Source: Saccharospirillum impatiens DSM 12546 (GTDB taxonomy: Bacteria > Pseudomonadota > Gammaproteobacteria > Pseudomonadales > Natronospirillaceae). From it: a stretch of DNA of 64,000 nucleotides. Positions within the stretch are counted from its first letter, which is position 1, and each line of letters begins with the position of its first letter. Both the position numbers and the translations under genes were made by a program. The stretch spans positions 62,001 through 126,000 of the forward strand of contig NZ_AUIH01000010.1 of assembly GCF_000423605.1 (NCBI RefSeq), written 5' to 3'. The notes under the pieces are model-generated. The model was not told where the DNA came from, made no database searches, and saw only the letters and a list, made by a program, of their open reading frames with translations. Positions 27,974 through 36,959 of this stretch are shown here, in pieces.

Positions 27974-28007
27974 AAAAAAGGCGAGGTCCGGTTGACCAGA
28001 CCTCGCC
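27974..28007 (-). terminator. Rho-independent terminator between dctP and dctQ
   Basis: On the minus strand: GGCGAGGTCTGG, loop TCAA, CCGGACCTCGCC, then TTTTTT. The stem is long and GC-rich with one G-U pair. It should end most transcripts after dctP and let only some continue into dctQM, which fits the greater need for the binding protein. Confidence 0.85.
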
Positions 28008-28029
28008 AAGTGCTTAAGACAACAACCGG

Positions 28030-29160
28030 TTACTGAACACCGTAGGTGGAAAAGTCGACATTTGCCCAGACTTCGTCGTTCACACGGGCGGCAATGGCTT
28101 CGGGGTCGTTATCCAGTTCAATGGCGATAGCGGTCCACTTGTCGACCAGGGTAGTGAACTGGTCCAGCTTGGCTTCCACGTTTTCAAGGCCATAGCGCGA
28201 CTCGGCATCGGCGATAACCTGAGCCATGTCGGCCTCTGCAAAAGCGGCGGTTGCATCGAGCAGACCCTGGCTGGGTTGCACAAATTCGATCCCTTCACTG
28301 CGGGCCAGTGCCTCGGCCTCAGCGGGCATTTCATGAGCCCAACGCTGAGTCGCCAGGGCACTCGACAGGCTGGATGACTCCGCCAGCATCTTGCGATCGG
28401 CTTCGCTCAGGCGCGACCAGGTATTGCGGCCAAAGGCGTGCGAAATGGTGGAGTGGTAGGTGCCCAAACGGATTGTGGTGATGTGGGTGATGACATCGTC
28501 CAGACGGAAGGAGATCAGATCCGCCGAGGAGGCGATGGTGCCGTCCAGAATGCCCTGGGAGATGGCTTCGAAGGTCTCACCGACCGAGGTGTTCGACGGT
28601 GATGCACCCAAAGAGCTGGCCCAGCGGGAATATTGCGGGTTGCCGGCACGCAGACGCAGGCCCTGCAGGTCATCGACGTCGCTGACCGGTTCTGTGGTCA
28701 GTAACTGATAGAGGTCAGACGCATGGCTGCTGGTATAGACCACGCCCAGGTTTTTCAGGTTGTCCTGGCAGTCGGCACAGTTAACGATGTAGTCGGTCAT
28801 CGCTGCGCCCATGGCCTGAGAGTTGGTGCCGCTGAATGAGAGGTCGCCGACCAGGTTGATTTCAGGCAGATCTGCCGGGAAATAAGCGGGCAGGAACATG
28901 CCAGCATCAGCCAGGCCGCTGGTGACGGCGTTGCGCATGTTGCCGAGGTTGGCCACTTCGGTGCCCAGAATGGACCCGGTCATGCGGCTGCCGGTTTTCT
29001 CGGCCATCTGGTCCTGGAAGCTGGTGAACAGCGGAGTGTGCCCCGGGTGGGCAGGGGGTGTGCCTGGCGCCAGACGCAGGGATTCGGCGTTGGCCTGAGC
29101 AGCAAACGCCAGCGCAGCGGCGCTCAGGGTCAGGGTGGCAATCAGTTGGGGAGTACGCAT
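28030..29160 (-). CDS. dctP: TRAP transporter periplasmic solute-binding protein (DctP-like)
   Basis: 376 residues from ATG 29160, preceded by GAGG on the minus strand. A frame extending upstream to 29295 would hide the signal peptide MRTPQLIATLTLSAAALAFAAQANA. The mature protein has the DctP fold: GTPPAHPGHTPLFTSFQDQMAEKTGSR, then LQGLRLRAGNPQYSRWASSLGASP containing the ligand carboxylate-binding Arg, then NTWSRLSEADRK. It binds the ligand in the periplasm. Two cysteines in NCADCQDNL may form a disulfide. A hydroxycinnamate or other aromatic acid is the contextual guess, since all neighbours divergent from it are acyl-CoA aromatic-degradation-type enzymes. Confidence 0.9.
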   Translation of the reverse strand: MRTPQLIATLTLSAAALAFAAQANAESLRLAPGTPPAHPGHTPLFTSFQDQMAEKTGSRMTGSILGTEVANLGNMRNAVTSGLADAGMFLPAYFPADLPEINLVGDLSFSGTNSQAMGAAMTDYIVNCADCQDNLKNLGVVYTSSHASDLYQLLTTEPVSDVDDLQGLRLRAGNPQYSRWASSLGASPSNTSVGETFEAISQGILDGTIASSADLISFRLDDVITHITTIRLGTYHSTISHAFGRNTWSRLSEADRKMLAESSSLSSALATQRWAHEMPAEAEALARSEGIEFVQPSQGLLDATAAFAEADMAQVIADAESRYGLENVEAKLDQFTTLVDKWTAIAIELDNDPEAIAARVNDEVWANVDFSTYGVQ

Positions 29161-29258
29161 CAGGTTAACCTCATTTGTATCTTGTTGTATTTGTGGGTGG
29201 TGCGTCGTGCAGTTTGCGTGTGGTTCGAGCAGCGCGGTCAGGCGCTGTGCAAAATCTG

Positions 29259-29288
29259 TGTTGTTTATGTCATAGATAGTTGTGTTTA
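29259..29288. promoter_or_regulatory. Paired direct repeats upstream of dctP
   Basis: GTGTTGTTTA at 29259-29268 and GTTGTGTTTA at 29279-29288 are near-identical and 20 nt apart, two helical turns. Their complement (TAAACACAAC) shares AAACACAAC with the palindrome at 29430. Candidate regulator sites in the 385-nt divergent region. Confidence 0.35.
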
Positions 29289-29429
29289 TCAACATTAATT
29301 CGGTGGGTAACGGTGACTGGCCTTGTTGAAGTCTGATGCCCGGAAGCCCGTAGAATCGGCTTTATGCCCCTCCATAGAGCGATTTGTTGTAATCAAATCC
29401 CGGCTTATCGCCAAATATGCTTAAAAATA

Positions 29430-29452
29430 AATTGTTTACAAACACAACAATT
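29430..29452. promoter_or_regulatory. Inverted repeat AATTGTT-N9-AACAATT, candidate operator
   Basis: Perfect 7-bp arms, containing an inner TGTTT-AC-AAACA palindrome and the word TACAAACAC seen upstream of the marR gene. It is about 95 nt upstream of the crotonase start, in the divergent region between dctP and the catabolic operon. The rest of 29161-29545 holds no gene. Confidence 0.45.
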
Positions 29453-29545
29453 AATCGGTAGTCTTGAGCCATCTTATACATCTGACAGGTTCGGGCGGTG
29501 ACGACTCACCACCGGGCACTGCCAGCCCGAACAGGATGGACACCG

Positions 29546-30304
29546 ATGACCGACACCGCACTGGTAACGCTGGCTATAAACGACGGCATTGCGCACATCC
29601 GTCTCAACCGTCCGGCTAAACACAATGCCATCAATGATGCCCTGCTGCTTGAACTGGAAGCTCTGTTCAGCCCGTTGGACGACTCGGTTCGGGTCGTATT
29701 GCTGACCGGCGAGGGCGACAACTTCTGTGCCGGTCTGGATCTGGCCGAACACCAGGCCCGGGAGCCCTTTGAGGTGGTGCGTCATTCACAAATGTGGCAT
29801 CGGGTATTCGGCAAGATGACCAACGCCGGCATTCCCATTGTTGCTGTGTTGAAAGGCGCGGTGATCGGGGGCGGTCTGGAACTTGCGGCTACCGCCCACG
29901 TGCGCGTTGCCGAAGATTCCACCTTTTTCCGCCTGCCCGAAGGCCGTCACGGTATTTTTGTGGGTGGCGGTGCGTCAGTGCGAGTGGCGGGTGTCATCGG
30001 TTCGGGACGCATGACGGAAATGATGCTCACCGGCCGCACCCTGAGCGCAGATGAAGGCGAGCGCCTCGGCCTGGCCCACTATCGCGTTGGCCCGGGTGAG
30101 GGCGAAGCCAAAGCGATGGAACTGGCGCAGAGCATCGCCCAGAATTCCGCGCTGTCGAACTGGGCCATGGTCAGTGCCATGAGCCGCATCGACAGCATGT
30201 CGATGGACGACGGGCTTTTTACCGAATCGCTGGTCGCGGGCATGACCCAGACCAATCCCGAGGTTCAGGCCCGTATAGGCCAATTTCTGAACAGGAAGAA
30301 ATGA
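29546..30304 (+). CDS. Crotonase/enoyl-CoA hydratase family protein
   Basis: 252 residues from ATG 29546 (AGGATGG upstream); the frame runs 16 codons further up without a convincing start. It has the crotonase fold with LTGEGDNFCAGLDLAEHQ, oxyanion hole GAVIGGGLELAATAHVRVAED, and RLPEGRHGIFVGGGASVRVAGVIG. In this operon it is the predicted enoyl-CoA hydratase acting on a cinnamoyl-type CoA ester, giving the 3-hydroxy intermediate for the SDR. A hydratase-lyase giving an aldehyde is the alternative, but no aldehyde dehydrogenase is near. The stop overlaps the thiolase start. Confidence 0.85.
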   Translation: MTDTALVTLAINDGIAHIRLNRPAKHNAINDALLLELEALFSPLDDSVRVVLLTGEGDNFCAGLDLAEHQAREPFEVVRHSQMWHRVFGKMTNAGIPIVAVLKGAVIGGGLELAATAHVRVAEDSTFFRLPEGRHGIFVGGGASVRVAGVIGSGRMTEMMLTGRTLSADEGERLGLAHYRVGPGEGEAKAMELAQSIAQNSALSNWAMVSAMSRIDSMSMDDGLFTESLVAGMTQTNPEVQARIGQFLNRKK

Positions 30305-31569
30305 TCATGACCAACAACACCTATCAGGCTTCCGAGCGCGATGCGCTGCTATCCAGCTACGACGACATCTGGCTGGTCGACGGCCGACGTACGCCCTTCG
30401 CTGACTATTGCGGCGAACTGCGTGAAGTCTCACCGATCGATCTGGGCATTTATGCCGCTCGTGCCGCCTTCGAGCACAGCGGCATTCCGGCGAGCGATGT
30501 CGATGCCGTGATCGCCGGCAGCGTCGCCCAGGCCAGTTTCGATGCCTTTATGTTGCCACGCCACATTGGCCTGTATTCCGGCGTCAAACAGACCGCGCCC
30601 TCCCTGCTGGTGCACCGGTTATGCGCCACTGGCTTCGAAGCCATTCTGACGGCCGCCGACCAGATCAAGCTCGGCAAGGCGAAGCTGGTGCTTTGCGCCG
30701 GGGCTGAGTCGATGTCGCGCAACCCGGTGGCGTCCTACACCCAGCGCGCCGGCTTCAAGCTCGGTCAGGTCGGGTTCGGTGATTTCCTCTGGGAAGCGAT
30801 GATCGATACCGCGCCGGACATGGCCATGGGCCACACCGCCGAAGAACTCGCCAAGCGCTACGGCATCAGCCGGGCCGAAGTCGACGACTACGCCGCGCGC
30901 AGTTTTGCAGCGGCCATCGATGCCTGGGACAGGGGCTTTTACGACGATGAAGTGGTGTCGGTAACCAACGCTGACTTCCCGCTGGAAGGCTACAAAAATC
31001 GCGGCCTCAAGTTGTCGGACCGGAAACAAAGTTTCGACCGTGACGGCCACGTTCGCCCAAGCCCGCTCGAGATCCTGAGCAAGTTGCGCCCGGCCTTTGG
31101 CGGCGTACAGACCGGCGGCAACTCTTCGGCCATTGTCGACGGCGCTGCGGCGGTGCTGGTTGCCTCGGGCGACTACGTGCGGGCGCACGGTTTGAAACCA
31201 CTGGCGCGCATTGTCGGCGGTTCGGTGGTGGGCGTACCGCCGGAAATCATGGGCATCGGCCCGGCCCCGGCGATCAGCAGTGTGCTGGCCAGCCAGAAAA
31301 TGTCACTGACCGATGTCGGTCGTATCGAAATCAATGAGGCTTTCGGGGCCCAGTACCTGGCTTGCGAACGCGAACTCGGGCTGGATCGCACCAAAGTAAA
31401 CGTCAACGGCGGCGCCATCGCCATTGGCCACCCACTGGGTGTAACCGGCGTGCGTCTGACCCATACCGTTGCCCGCCAACTGAAAGAAAGCGGCGAGCAG
31501 TTTGGCATTTCTTCGGCCTGCGCCGGCGGTGGCCAGGGCATTTCGGTATTGCTGGAAAACGCGGGCTAA
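30301..31569 (+). CDS. Thiolase family protein (acyl-CoA acyltransferase)
   Basis: 422 residues, thiolase fold with N-terminal active-site Cys in HRLCATGFEAI, His in NVNGGAIAIGHPLGVTGVR and second Cys in SSACAGGGQGIS. The start is ATG 30301, overlapping the crotonase stop (ATGA), or ATG 30307. It would cleave a 3-ketoacyl-CoA with CoA; in a hydroxycinnamate pathway it yields a benzoyl-type CoA (vanilloyl- or protocatechuoyl-CoA) plus acetyl-CoA. The substrate is inferred from operon partners only. Confidence 0.9.
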   Translation: MIMTNNTYQASERDALLSSYDDIWLVDGRRTPFADYCGELREVSPIDLGIYAARAAFEHSGIPASDVDAVIAGSVAQASFDAFMLPRHIGLYSGVKQTAPSLLVHRLCATGFEAILTAADQIKLGKAKLVLCAGAESMSRNPVASYTQRAGFKLGQVGFGDFLWEAMIDTAPDMAMGHTAEELAKRYGISRAEVDDYAARSFAAAIDAWDRGFYDDEVVSVTNADFPLEGYKNRGLKLSDRKQSFDRDGHVRPSPLEILSKLRPAFGGVQTGGNSSAIVDGAAAVLVASGDYVRAHGLKPLARIVGGSVVGVPPEIMGIGPAPAISSVLASQKMSLTDVGRIEINEAFGAQYLACERELGLDRTKVNVNGGAIAIGHPLGVTGVRLTHTVARQLKESGEQFGISSACAGGGQGISVLLENAG

Positions 31570-31578
31570 GGGGCGACT

Positions 31579-32346
31579 ATGAAGCTATCAGACATCAACG
31601 CCCTGGTTACCGGCGCCAGTTCCGGGCTTGGCGAGGCCGTCGCAAGGCATCTGGTTAAAGCCGGAGCCCGGGTCTTACTGGCAGACGTGAACGATGAAGC
31701 CGGCGAACGGCTCGCGGCTGAACTGGGCGACAAGGCATTCTTCGTACACACCGACATCACCGACGAGGCTCAGGTAAGCAGCACCATCGCCGAACTGCAG
31801 CAGCACTGGGGGCCGCTGAACACCCTGGTCAACTGCGCGGGCATTCCTGGTGCTGAACGCGTGCTGGGCCGCAAGGGTGTGCACCGGCTGGAGACGTTCC
31901 AGCGTGCGATTCAGGTGAACCTGATCGGAACGTTCAACGTGATTCGGCTGGCCGCCGAAGCGATGCAGCATGCGCCACCCAACGATGGGCTGGAGCAGGG
32001 CGTCATCATCAACACAGCCTCGGTCGCAGCCTACGATGGCCAGATCGGGCAGGCCGCCTACGCAGCCTCCAAGGGCGGCATCGTCAGTATGACCCTGCCA
32101 CTGGCGCGGGAGCTGTCGGCCTTTGGCATCCGCGTGATGACCATAGCACCGGGCCTGTTCAAAACCCCGATGATGTCGGTGTTGCCGGAAGAGGTGCAGC
32201 AATCACTCGGCGATTCAGTGCCCTTCCCCGCGCGCCTGGGCGAGCCGGAAGAATTTGCCGCGCTCGCCGCCCATATTCTGGAAAACCCCATGCTCAATGG
32301 CGAGACCATTCGCCTCGACGGCGCGCTGCGCATGGCACCGAGGTAA
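31579..32346 (+). CDS. Short-chain dehydrogenase, 3-hydroxyacyl-CoA dehydrogenase-like (HSD10 type)
   Basis: 255 residues. NAD-binding loop [15 protein letters not shown] at residues 11-25, Asp in [10 protein letters not shown] favouring NAD, NCAG, catalytic [23 protein letters not shown] with Ser, Tyr and Lys in place, and [10 protein letters not shown]. The overall pattern resembles type 2/HSD10 3-hydroxyacyl-CoA dehydrogenases. Predicted to oxidise the 3-hydroxyacyl-CoA made by the crotonase. It lies 9 nt after the thiolase gene. Confidence 0.88.
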   Translation: MKLSDINALVTGASSGLGEAVARHLVKAGARVLLADVNDEAGERLAAELGDKAFFVHTDITDEAQVSSTIAELQQHWGPLNTLVNCAGIPGAERVLGRKGVHRLETFQRAIQVNLIGTFNVIRLAAEAMQHAPPNDGLEQGVIINTASVAAYDGQIGQAAYAASKGGIVSMTLPLARELSAFGIRVMTIAPGLFKTPMMSVLPEEVQQSLGDSVPFPARLGEPEEFAALAAHILENPMLNGETIRLDGALRMAPR

Positions 32347-32350
32347 CCTC

Positions 32351-34114
32351 ATGACGGCCTATCACGCTCCGGTTAATGACATTCGCTTCGGCTTGCAGCA
32401 CCTGATCGGCCGGGATCGGCTGAATCAATTGCCAGCCTGTGCCGCACTTGATGATGAGTTGATGTTCGCCATCGTCGATGAAGCCGCCCGGTTTGCCGAG
32501 CAGGTTCTGGCCCCTTTAAACGCACCGGGCGATCGTCAGGGGTGTCGGCTCGACCAGGGTCGCGTTACGACTCCGGATGCCTGGGCGGATGCCTACGCGC
32601 AATTTCGCGAAGCCGGCTGGCCCGGCCTCTGTTTACCGGAATCGTTGGGCGGTCAGGCACTGCCGAAGGTACTGGCAACGGCTGTCACCGAAGCCTGGCA
32701 GGGCGCCAACCTGGCGTTCAGTCTGATTCAACCCCTGACCGAGGGCGCCGTTGAAGCTCTGCTGGCCAGTGGCGACACCAAGCTGTTGGAACAGTATGGC
32801 GAGCGTCTGGTCAGTGGCGACTGGACGGCCACCATGGCGCTGACGGAACCGGCCGCTGGGTCGGACCTCGGCCTGATGAAAACCAGAGCCGTGCCCGATG
32901 AAAACGGCGGTTACCGCCTGTTCGGCCAAAAGCTGTACATCACCTACGGCGAACACGATTTTACCGAACGCAAGTTGCATCTGGTGCTGGCCCGCCTGCC
33001 GGATGCACCTTCCGGCAGCAAAGGCATTTCCCTGTTTGCCGTGCCCAGTCATCTCGATTCAGACAACGGCGATGTGCAACCGAACGAGGTGCTGTGCACG
33101 GGCATCGAACACAAACTTGGCCTGCATGGCAGCCCGACCTGTTCACTGCAACTGGGCGCAAAACAGGGCGCCTGGGGCCAATTGATTGGCGAACCCAATC
33201 GCGGCCTAGCGGTGATGTTCGTGATGATGAATGAAGCCCGGCTGAGTGTCGGCTTGCAGGGCGTCGCCGTCGGCGAGCGTGCTTACCAGGCCGCGCTTGA
33301 ATGGGCGCAGGATCGTCAGCAAGGTCGCCATGTGGAAACCGGCGAAAGCCCGGTTGCGCTGGTCGAACACCCGGATATCCGTCGTCTGTTGCTCGGTATG
33401 CGCAGTCGATTGTTCGCCGCAAGAATGCTCGGTCTGCATTTGGGCTACCAGGTCGATTGCGCTCGCGAGAGCAGTCATCCGAATACCCGGCAGGCGCAAC
33501 AGGAACTCGATCTGCTGACGCCGATTTTTAAAGCCCACGTCACGGAACTGGCAAATCGTCTGGCCGGTGATGCGATTCAGATTTTCGGCGGCATGGGGTT
33601 CATTGAAGAGACCGGCGTTGCCCAGTTCTACCGTGACCTTCGCATCAGCACCATTTACGAAGGGACCACTGGCATACAGGCGCAGGATTTCCTGTTCAGA
33701 AAACTGCAGCGCGACAACGGCGAGGTTTTTTTCGATTGGCTGAACCGGGTAAAAACGAGCATTCAACCGCTCAGCGACCACGCGACCGGTTCATCGGACT
33801 GGGCGTTGCTGACGCGCAAGGCAGATTTGTTACGCAACACCGTCCGTGACTTGCTGGAACAACAATCAAGCAACGCAACGTTAATGCATGCAGCCTCCGT
33901 CGCCGTGCTGGAAGCCACCGGTGTTCTGGCCCTCGGCTGGCAACTGGCCCTGTCAGTACTGGCCGCCGACAACGAGACAGTAACAGCCAAAGAAAAAAAC
34001 AACATCCAGGCACTGCTGGCGTTTTACTGCGCCCACCATTTACCAGAAATACGCGTACACCTGGACCGCGTTCAACATGCGGACAAAGGCATCCGCGAGT
34101 ATGAGTTTGGTTAG
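32351..34114 (+). CDS. Acyl-CoA dehydrogenase with extended C-terminal domain (DmdC-like length)
   Basis: 587 residues from ATG 32351; the frame also runs upstream across the SDR end, but that part is noise. Beyond the usual N, middle and C domains (MALTEPAAGSDLGLMKTRA, FGGMGFIEETGVAQFYRDLR, catalytic Glu in STIYEGTTGIQAQDFLFRKL) it has about 130 extra residues. Such long enzymes include DmdC and others acting on bulky acyl-CoAs. In this operon it may form the double bond of a dihydrocinnamoyl-CoA (phenylpropanoyl-CoA), widening the substrate range to saturated side chains. Confidence 0.88.
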   Translation: MTAYHAPVNDIRFGLQHLIGRDRLNQLPACAALDDELMFAIVDEAARFAEQVLAPLNAPGDRQGCRLDQGRVTTPDAWADAYAQFREAGWPGLCLPESLGGQALPKVLATAVTEAWQGANLAFSLIQPLTEGAVEALLASGDTKLLEQYGERLVSGDWTATMALTEPAAGSDLGLMKTRAVPDENGGYRLFGQKLYITYGEHDFTERKLHLVLARLPDAPSGSKGISLFAVPSHLDSDNGDVQPNEVLCTGIEHKLGLHGSPTCSLQLGAKQGAWGQLIGEPNRGLAVMFVMMNEARLSVGLQGVAVGERAYQAALEWAQDRQQGRHVETGESPVALVEHPDIRRLLLGMRSRLFAARMLGLHLGYQVDCARESSHPNTRQAQQELDLLTPIFKAHVTELANRLAGDAIQIFGGMGFIEETGVAQFYRDLRISTIYEGTTGIQAQDFLFRKLQRDNGEVFFDWLNRVKTSIQPLSDHATGSSDWALLTRKADLLRNTVRDLLEQQSSNATLMHAASVAVLEATGVLALGWQLALSVLAADNETVTAKEKNNIQALLAFYCAHHLPEIRVHLDRVQHADKGIREYEFG

Positions 34115-34177
34115 CATCAACGCCATGAGTCATTGCTCAAGTATCGGAGTTCAGTTTGGCGTCGGTGCCGTGAGTTC

Positions 34178-34290
34178 GTGCCAGCCACCGGGTAGACCTA
34201 TCCGGGGTCGGCGTAAACCCATCCATGGGGCCTAGACCGTAGCATCCATGCTACGGACTACCCCGGATAGGTCTACCCGGTAGCCAGCAC
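34178..34290 (-). repeat. A-type dispersed palindromic element, copy A6, with full outer shell
   Basis: Reverse orientation. Core stem GTGCCAGCCACCGGGTAG with its complement ending AGCCAGCAC. Inner hairpins are CATCCATGGGG and CGTAGCATCCATGCTACG, where two base changes relative to CGCAACAT...ATGTTGCG are matched by two on the other strand. Further out, GCTCAAGTAT-C-GGAGTT (34135-34151) pairs with AACTCC-A-ATACTTGAGC (34304-34320). Confidence 0.92.
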
Positions 34291-34431
34291 TCAAAGTGGT
34301 GCCAACTCCAATACTTGAGCAATTGGGGCAGGTGGTTTCTTTGCGCAAAACAATAGAGAAATTTAGTGGCCCAGTTCATTTAGTTGGTTTTTCGTGACTG
34401 GATAAAAAAAGTTAAAGGCGGCAATAATAGA

Positions 34432-34538
34432 GGGTTGCAGGGGCGTTTCACGCAGTAGCGGGCAGGACGCCCGCGTGCCGTTTGGCGGCACAGGGATGTG
34501 CCTCCAAAACGGTACGGAGTGAAGCGGGCCTGCAACCC
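34432..34538. repeat. Single D-type branched palindrome
   Basis: Outer stem GGGTTGCAGGGGCGTTTCAC (34432-34451) pairs imperfectly with GTGAAGCGGGCCTGCAACCC (34519-34538). Inside are the hairpin GCGGGCAGGACGCCCGC and a longer arm, CGTGCCGTTTGG with CCAAAACGGTACG, topped by GGCACAGGGATGTGCC. The layout is like the A type, but the sequence is unrelated except for an AGGGAT apex. Only one copy is seen. Confidence 0.75.
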
Positions 34539-34637
34539 GAACCATTGCCACCGAATAAAATTCAACGTCAACCACAGTAAACACTCTCGCTCCAAATCAA
34601 AAAAGAGCCGTGAGACATAAAACAAGAAGGTGAGACC

Positions 34638-36482
34638 ATGGCAACAGGTTACCGCGATATAGAAATTGGTCAGACGACGGCGAAGCTGTCGCAGCGTCCG
34701 GATGGTACTCAGGTGTTGGAGACGGTTGAGCAACTGCCGGATTATCCCGATACCCTGATTGAACGACTGGATCACTGGGCCAGCGTTGCGCCTGACCGGG
34801 TGTTTGTTGCCCAACGCAATGCCGATGGTGAATGGGAGAGCGTTACCTATCGTGAAACGCTGAACCGGGTTCGTGCATTGTCTCAGGCTTTGCTGGATAT
34901 GAATCTTACGCCAGAGCGGCCGTTGGCCATTTTAAGTGGTAACAGCACCGAGCATTTGCTGCTGGCCCTGGCGGCCATGTATGTGGGCATTCCCTATGCG
35001 CCACTGTCGCCCGCTTATTGCCTGATCAGCAAAGATTTTGGCAAGGCCAAATACATCTGCGAACTGCTGACGCCCGGCGCTTTTTTTGTCGATACCGCCA
35101 GCGATTATGGCGACGCACTCAACGCCATCGCCGCAGATGATGCCCAGGTGATAGCGTTGGATGACACCGGTTACACCGGCGCAGCACGACCGTTCAGCAG
35201 CCTGATGTCGACACCGGTTACCGATGCAGTTGATCAGGCGCATGCCGAATTAACGCCCGATACCATTGCCAAGTTTTTGTTTACCTCCGGTTCAACCGGC
35301 ATGCCCAAAGGGGTGATCAACACCAACCGGATGCTGGCATCGAATCAGGAAATGCTGGCGGCGGTGATGCCGTTTCTGAAAAAGGAACCGCCGGTATTGC
35401 TCGACTGGTTGCCGTGGAACCACACCTTCGGTGGTAACCACAACGTTGGCATCGTGTTGTACAACGGTGGCACCTTATACATCGACGATGGCAAGCCAAC
35501 ACCGGCTTTGTTTGAGCACACGATTCGCAACCTGCAGGAAATTTCACCGACGGTGTATTTCAACGTGCCCAAGGGCTTTGAATTACTGGCCGATCGACTC
35601 GAACAGGACAAAGCCCTGTGCGACCGTTTTTTCCGCGATCTGAATCTAATGTTCTTTGCCGGTGCCGGCCTGGCCCAGCACGTGTGGGACAAGCTCGACA
35701 GCCTGGCCATTCAATCGATTGGCGCCAAGGTCGGCATGCTCACCGGCCTGGGTGCGACAGAGACGGCACCTTCGGCCATGTTTGCCTCGCTGGAAGAATC
35801 CCAATCCGGGGTGATTGGTCTGCCAGCGCTCGGCGTCAGCGTCAAACTGGTGCCCAATGGCGGCAAGCTGGAGTGTCGGGTCAAAGGGCCGAATGTGATG
35901 CCCGGCTATTGGCGCCAGCCAGATGTGACGGCCAAGGTGTTTGATGAAGAAGGCTTCTATTGCCTGGGTGATGCCGCCAAATTCATTGACCCGAACGAAC
36001 CGCAACGCGGCATGAAATTCGATGGCCGCATCTCTGAAGACTTCAAACTCAACACCGGCACCTGGGTCAGTGTTGGCCCCTTGCGTGCTCGCATTATCGA
36101 TGCCGGAGCCCCGGTGGTTCAAGACGTTGTTATTGCCGGTCTGGATCAGGCGTTTGTGTCAGCCATGGTGTTTCCGGAGCGGGAACAGTGCCGGGCGCTT
36201 GCCGGTTTGCCAGCGGATGCTGATATCAGCGAGGTTGTGAATCATCCGGCTGTCGTTGAACGGTTCAGGCAACTGTTGCGCGACCTCAAAGCCAGCAGCA
36301 CCGGCAGTTCGACCCGGGTTGACCGGCTGGTTTTGCTCACTGAATTGCCCCGGCTCGATGCCCACGAAATCACCGATAAAGGCTCCATCAACCAGCGCTC
36401 AGTATTGGAAAATCGCGCACAAACGGTCGCCGACCTTTATCAACCCACCCCTTCACCGGCTGTAATCCGGCTGACCGACTAA
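34638..36482 (+). CDS. AMP-forming acyl-CoA synthetase, feruloyl-CoA synthase-like
   Basis: 614 residues of the ANL superfamily. The P-loop is FLFTSGSTGMPKGVINTNRML, followed by WLPWNHTFGGNHNVGIVLYNGGTLYID, LTGLGATETAPSA, and EGFYCLGDAAKFIDPNEPQRGMKFDGRISEDFKLNTGTWVSVG. That last block, with FKLNTGTWVSVGPLR, is the pattern I associate with feruloyl-CoA synthases (FerA/Fcs). It activates a hydroxycinnamic acid with ATP and CoA, the entry step for the enzymes upstream. A 523-nt gap with two palindromes precedes it, so it may have its own promoter. The thioesterase and esterase genes follow on the same strand. Confidence 0.9.
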   Translation: MATGYRDIEIGQTTAKLSQRPDGTQVLETVEQLPDYPDTLIERLDHWASVAPDRVFVAQRNADGEWESVTYRETLNRVRALSQALLDMNLTPERPLAILSGNSTEHLLLALAAMYVGIPYAPLSPAYCLISKDFGKAKYICELLTPGAFFVDTASDYGDALNAIAADDAQVIALDDTGYTGAARPFSSLMSTPVTDAVDQAHAELTPDTIAKFLFTSGSTGMPKGVINTNRMLASNQEMLAAVMPFLKKEPPVLLDWLPWNHTFGGNHNVGIVLYNGGTLYIDDGKPTPALFEHTIRNLQEISPTVYFNVPKGFELLADRLEQDKALCDRFFRDLNLMFFAGAGLAQHVWDKLDSLAIQSIGAKVGMLTGLGATETAPSAMFASLEESQSGVIGLPALGVSVKLVPNGGKLECRVKGPNVMPGYWRQPDVTAKVFDEEGFYCLGDAAKFIDPNEPQRGMKFDGRISEDFKLNTGTWVSVGPLRARIIDAGAPVVQDVVIAGLDQAFVSAMVFPEREQCRALAGLPADADISEVVNHPAVVERFRQLLRDLKASSTGSSTRVDRLVLLTELPRLDAHEITDKGSINQRSVLENRAQTVADLYQPTPSPAVIRLTD

Positions 36483-36493
36483 AGGATCACCGC

Positions 36494-36910
36494 ATGCTCA
36501 TCAATCGTCATACACAAACCATCGAATGGGGTGACTGCGACCCGGCCGGTATCGTGTTCTACCCGCGCTATTTTGCCTACTTCGATGCCTGCACCGGTAA
36601 GTTGTTCGCCAAAGCGGGCTTTCCGAAATTCAACATGCTCAAGCAGTTCGACATGGTCGGCATTCCCATGGTCGATACCCGTTCGAAATTCTATATCCCG
36701 TCGCATTTCGGTGAAGAGGTGGTGATTGAATCGACCATCACCGAATTCCGGCGCAGCAGTTTCGATGTGCACCACCGTATCCTCAAAGGCGATGCCCTGG
36801 CGGTAGAAGGGTTTGAAACCCGGGTCTGGGTTGGGCGTGATCCGGACGATAGCGACAAGATCAAGTCTCAGCCGATTCCCCGTGAAGTAATAGAGGCGTT
36901 TAACCGCTGA
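36494..36910 (+). CDS. 4-hydroxybenzoyl-CoA thioesterase family (hotdog) protein
   Basis: 138 residues, hotdog fold, with the signature IEWGDCDPAGIVFYPRYFAYFD where Asp17 is the catalytic position of the 4HBT (AB) family. It begins 11 nt after the synthetase with AGGATC upstream. In this locus it would release the free aromatic acid (for example vanillate) from the benzoyl-type CoA made by the thiolase, or act as a housekeeping hydroxycinnamoyl-CoA hydrolase. The family is clear and the substrate is inferred. Confidence 0.87.
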   Translation: MLINRHTQTIEWGDCDPAGIVFYPRYFAYFDACTGKLFAKAGFPKFNMLKQFDMVGIPMVDTRSKFYIPSHFGEEVVIESTITEFRRSSFDVHHRILKGDALAVEGFETRVWVGRDPDDSDKIKSQPIPREVIEAFNR

Positions 36911-36959
36911 TCTGTTTTCGATGGAAGTCCCCACTCAATAAAAACAAAAGGACAACAGT

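Noticed and set aside
29498-29545. Longer start for the crotonase
   Set aside because: The extra residues are not crotonase-like; ATG 29546 has a better upstream sequence.
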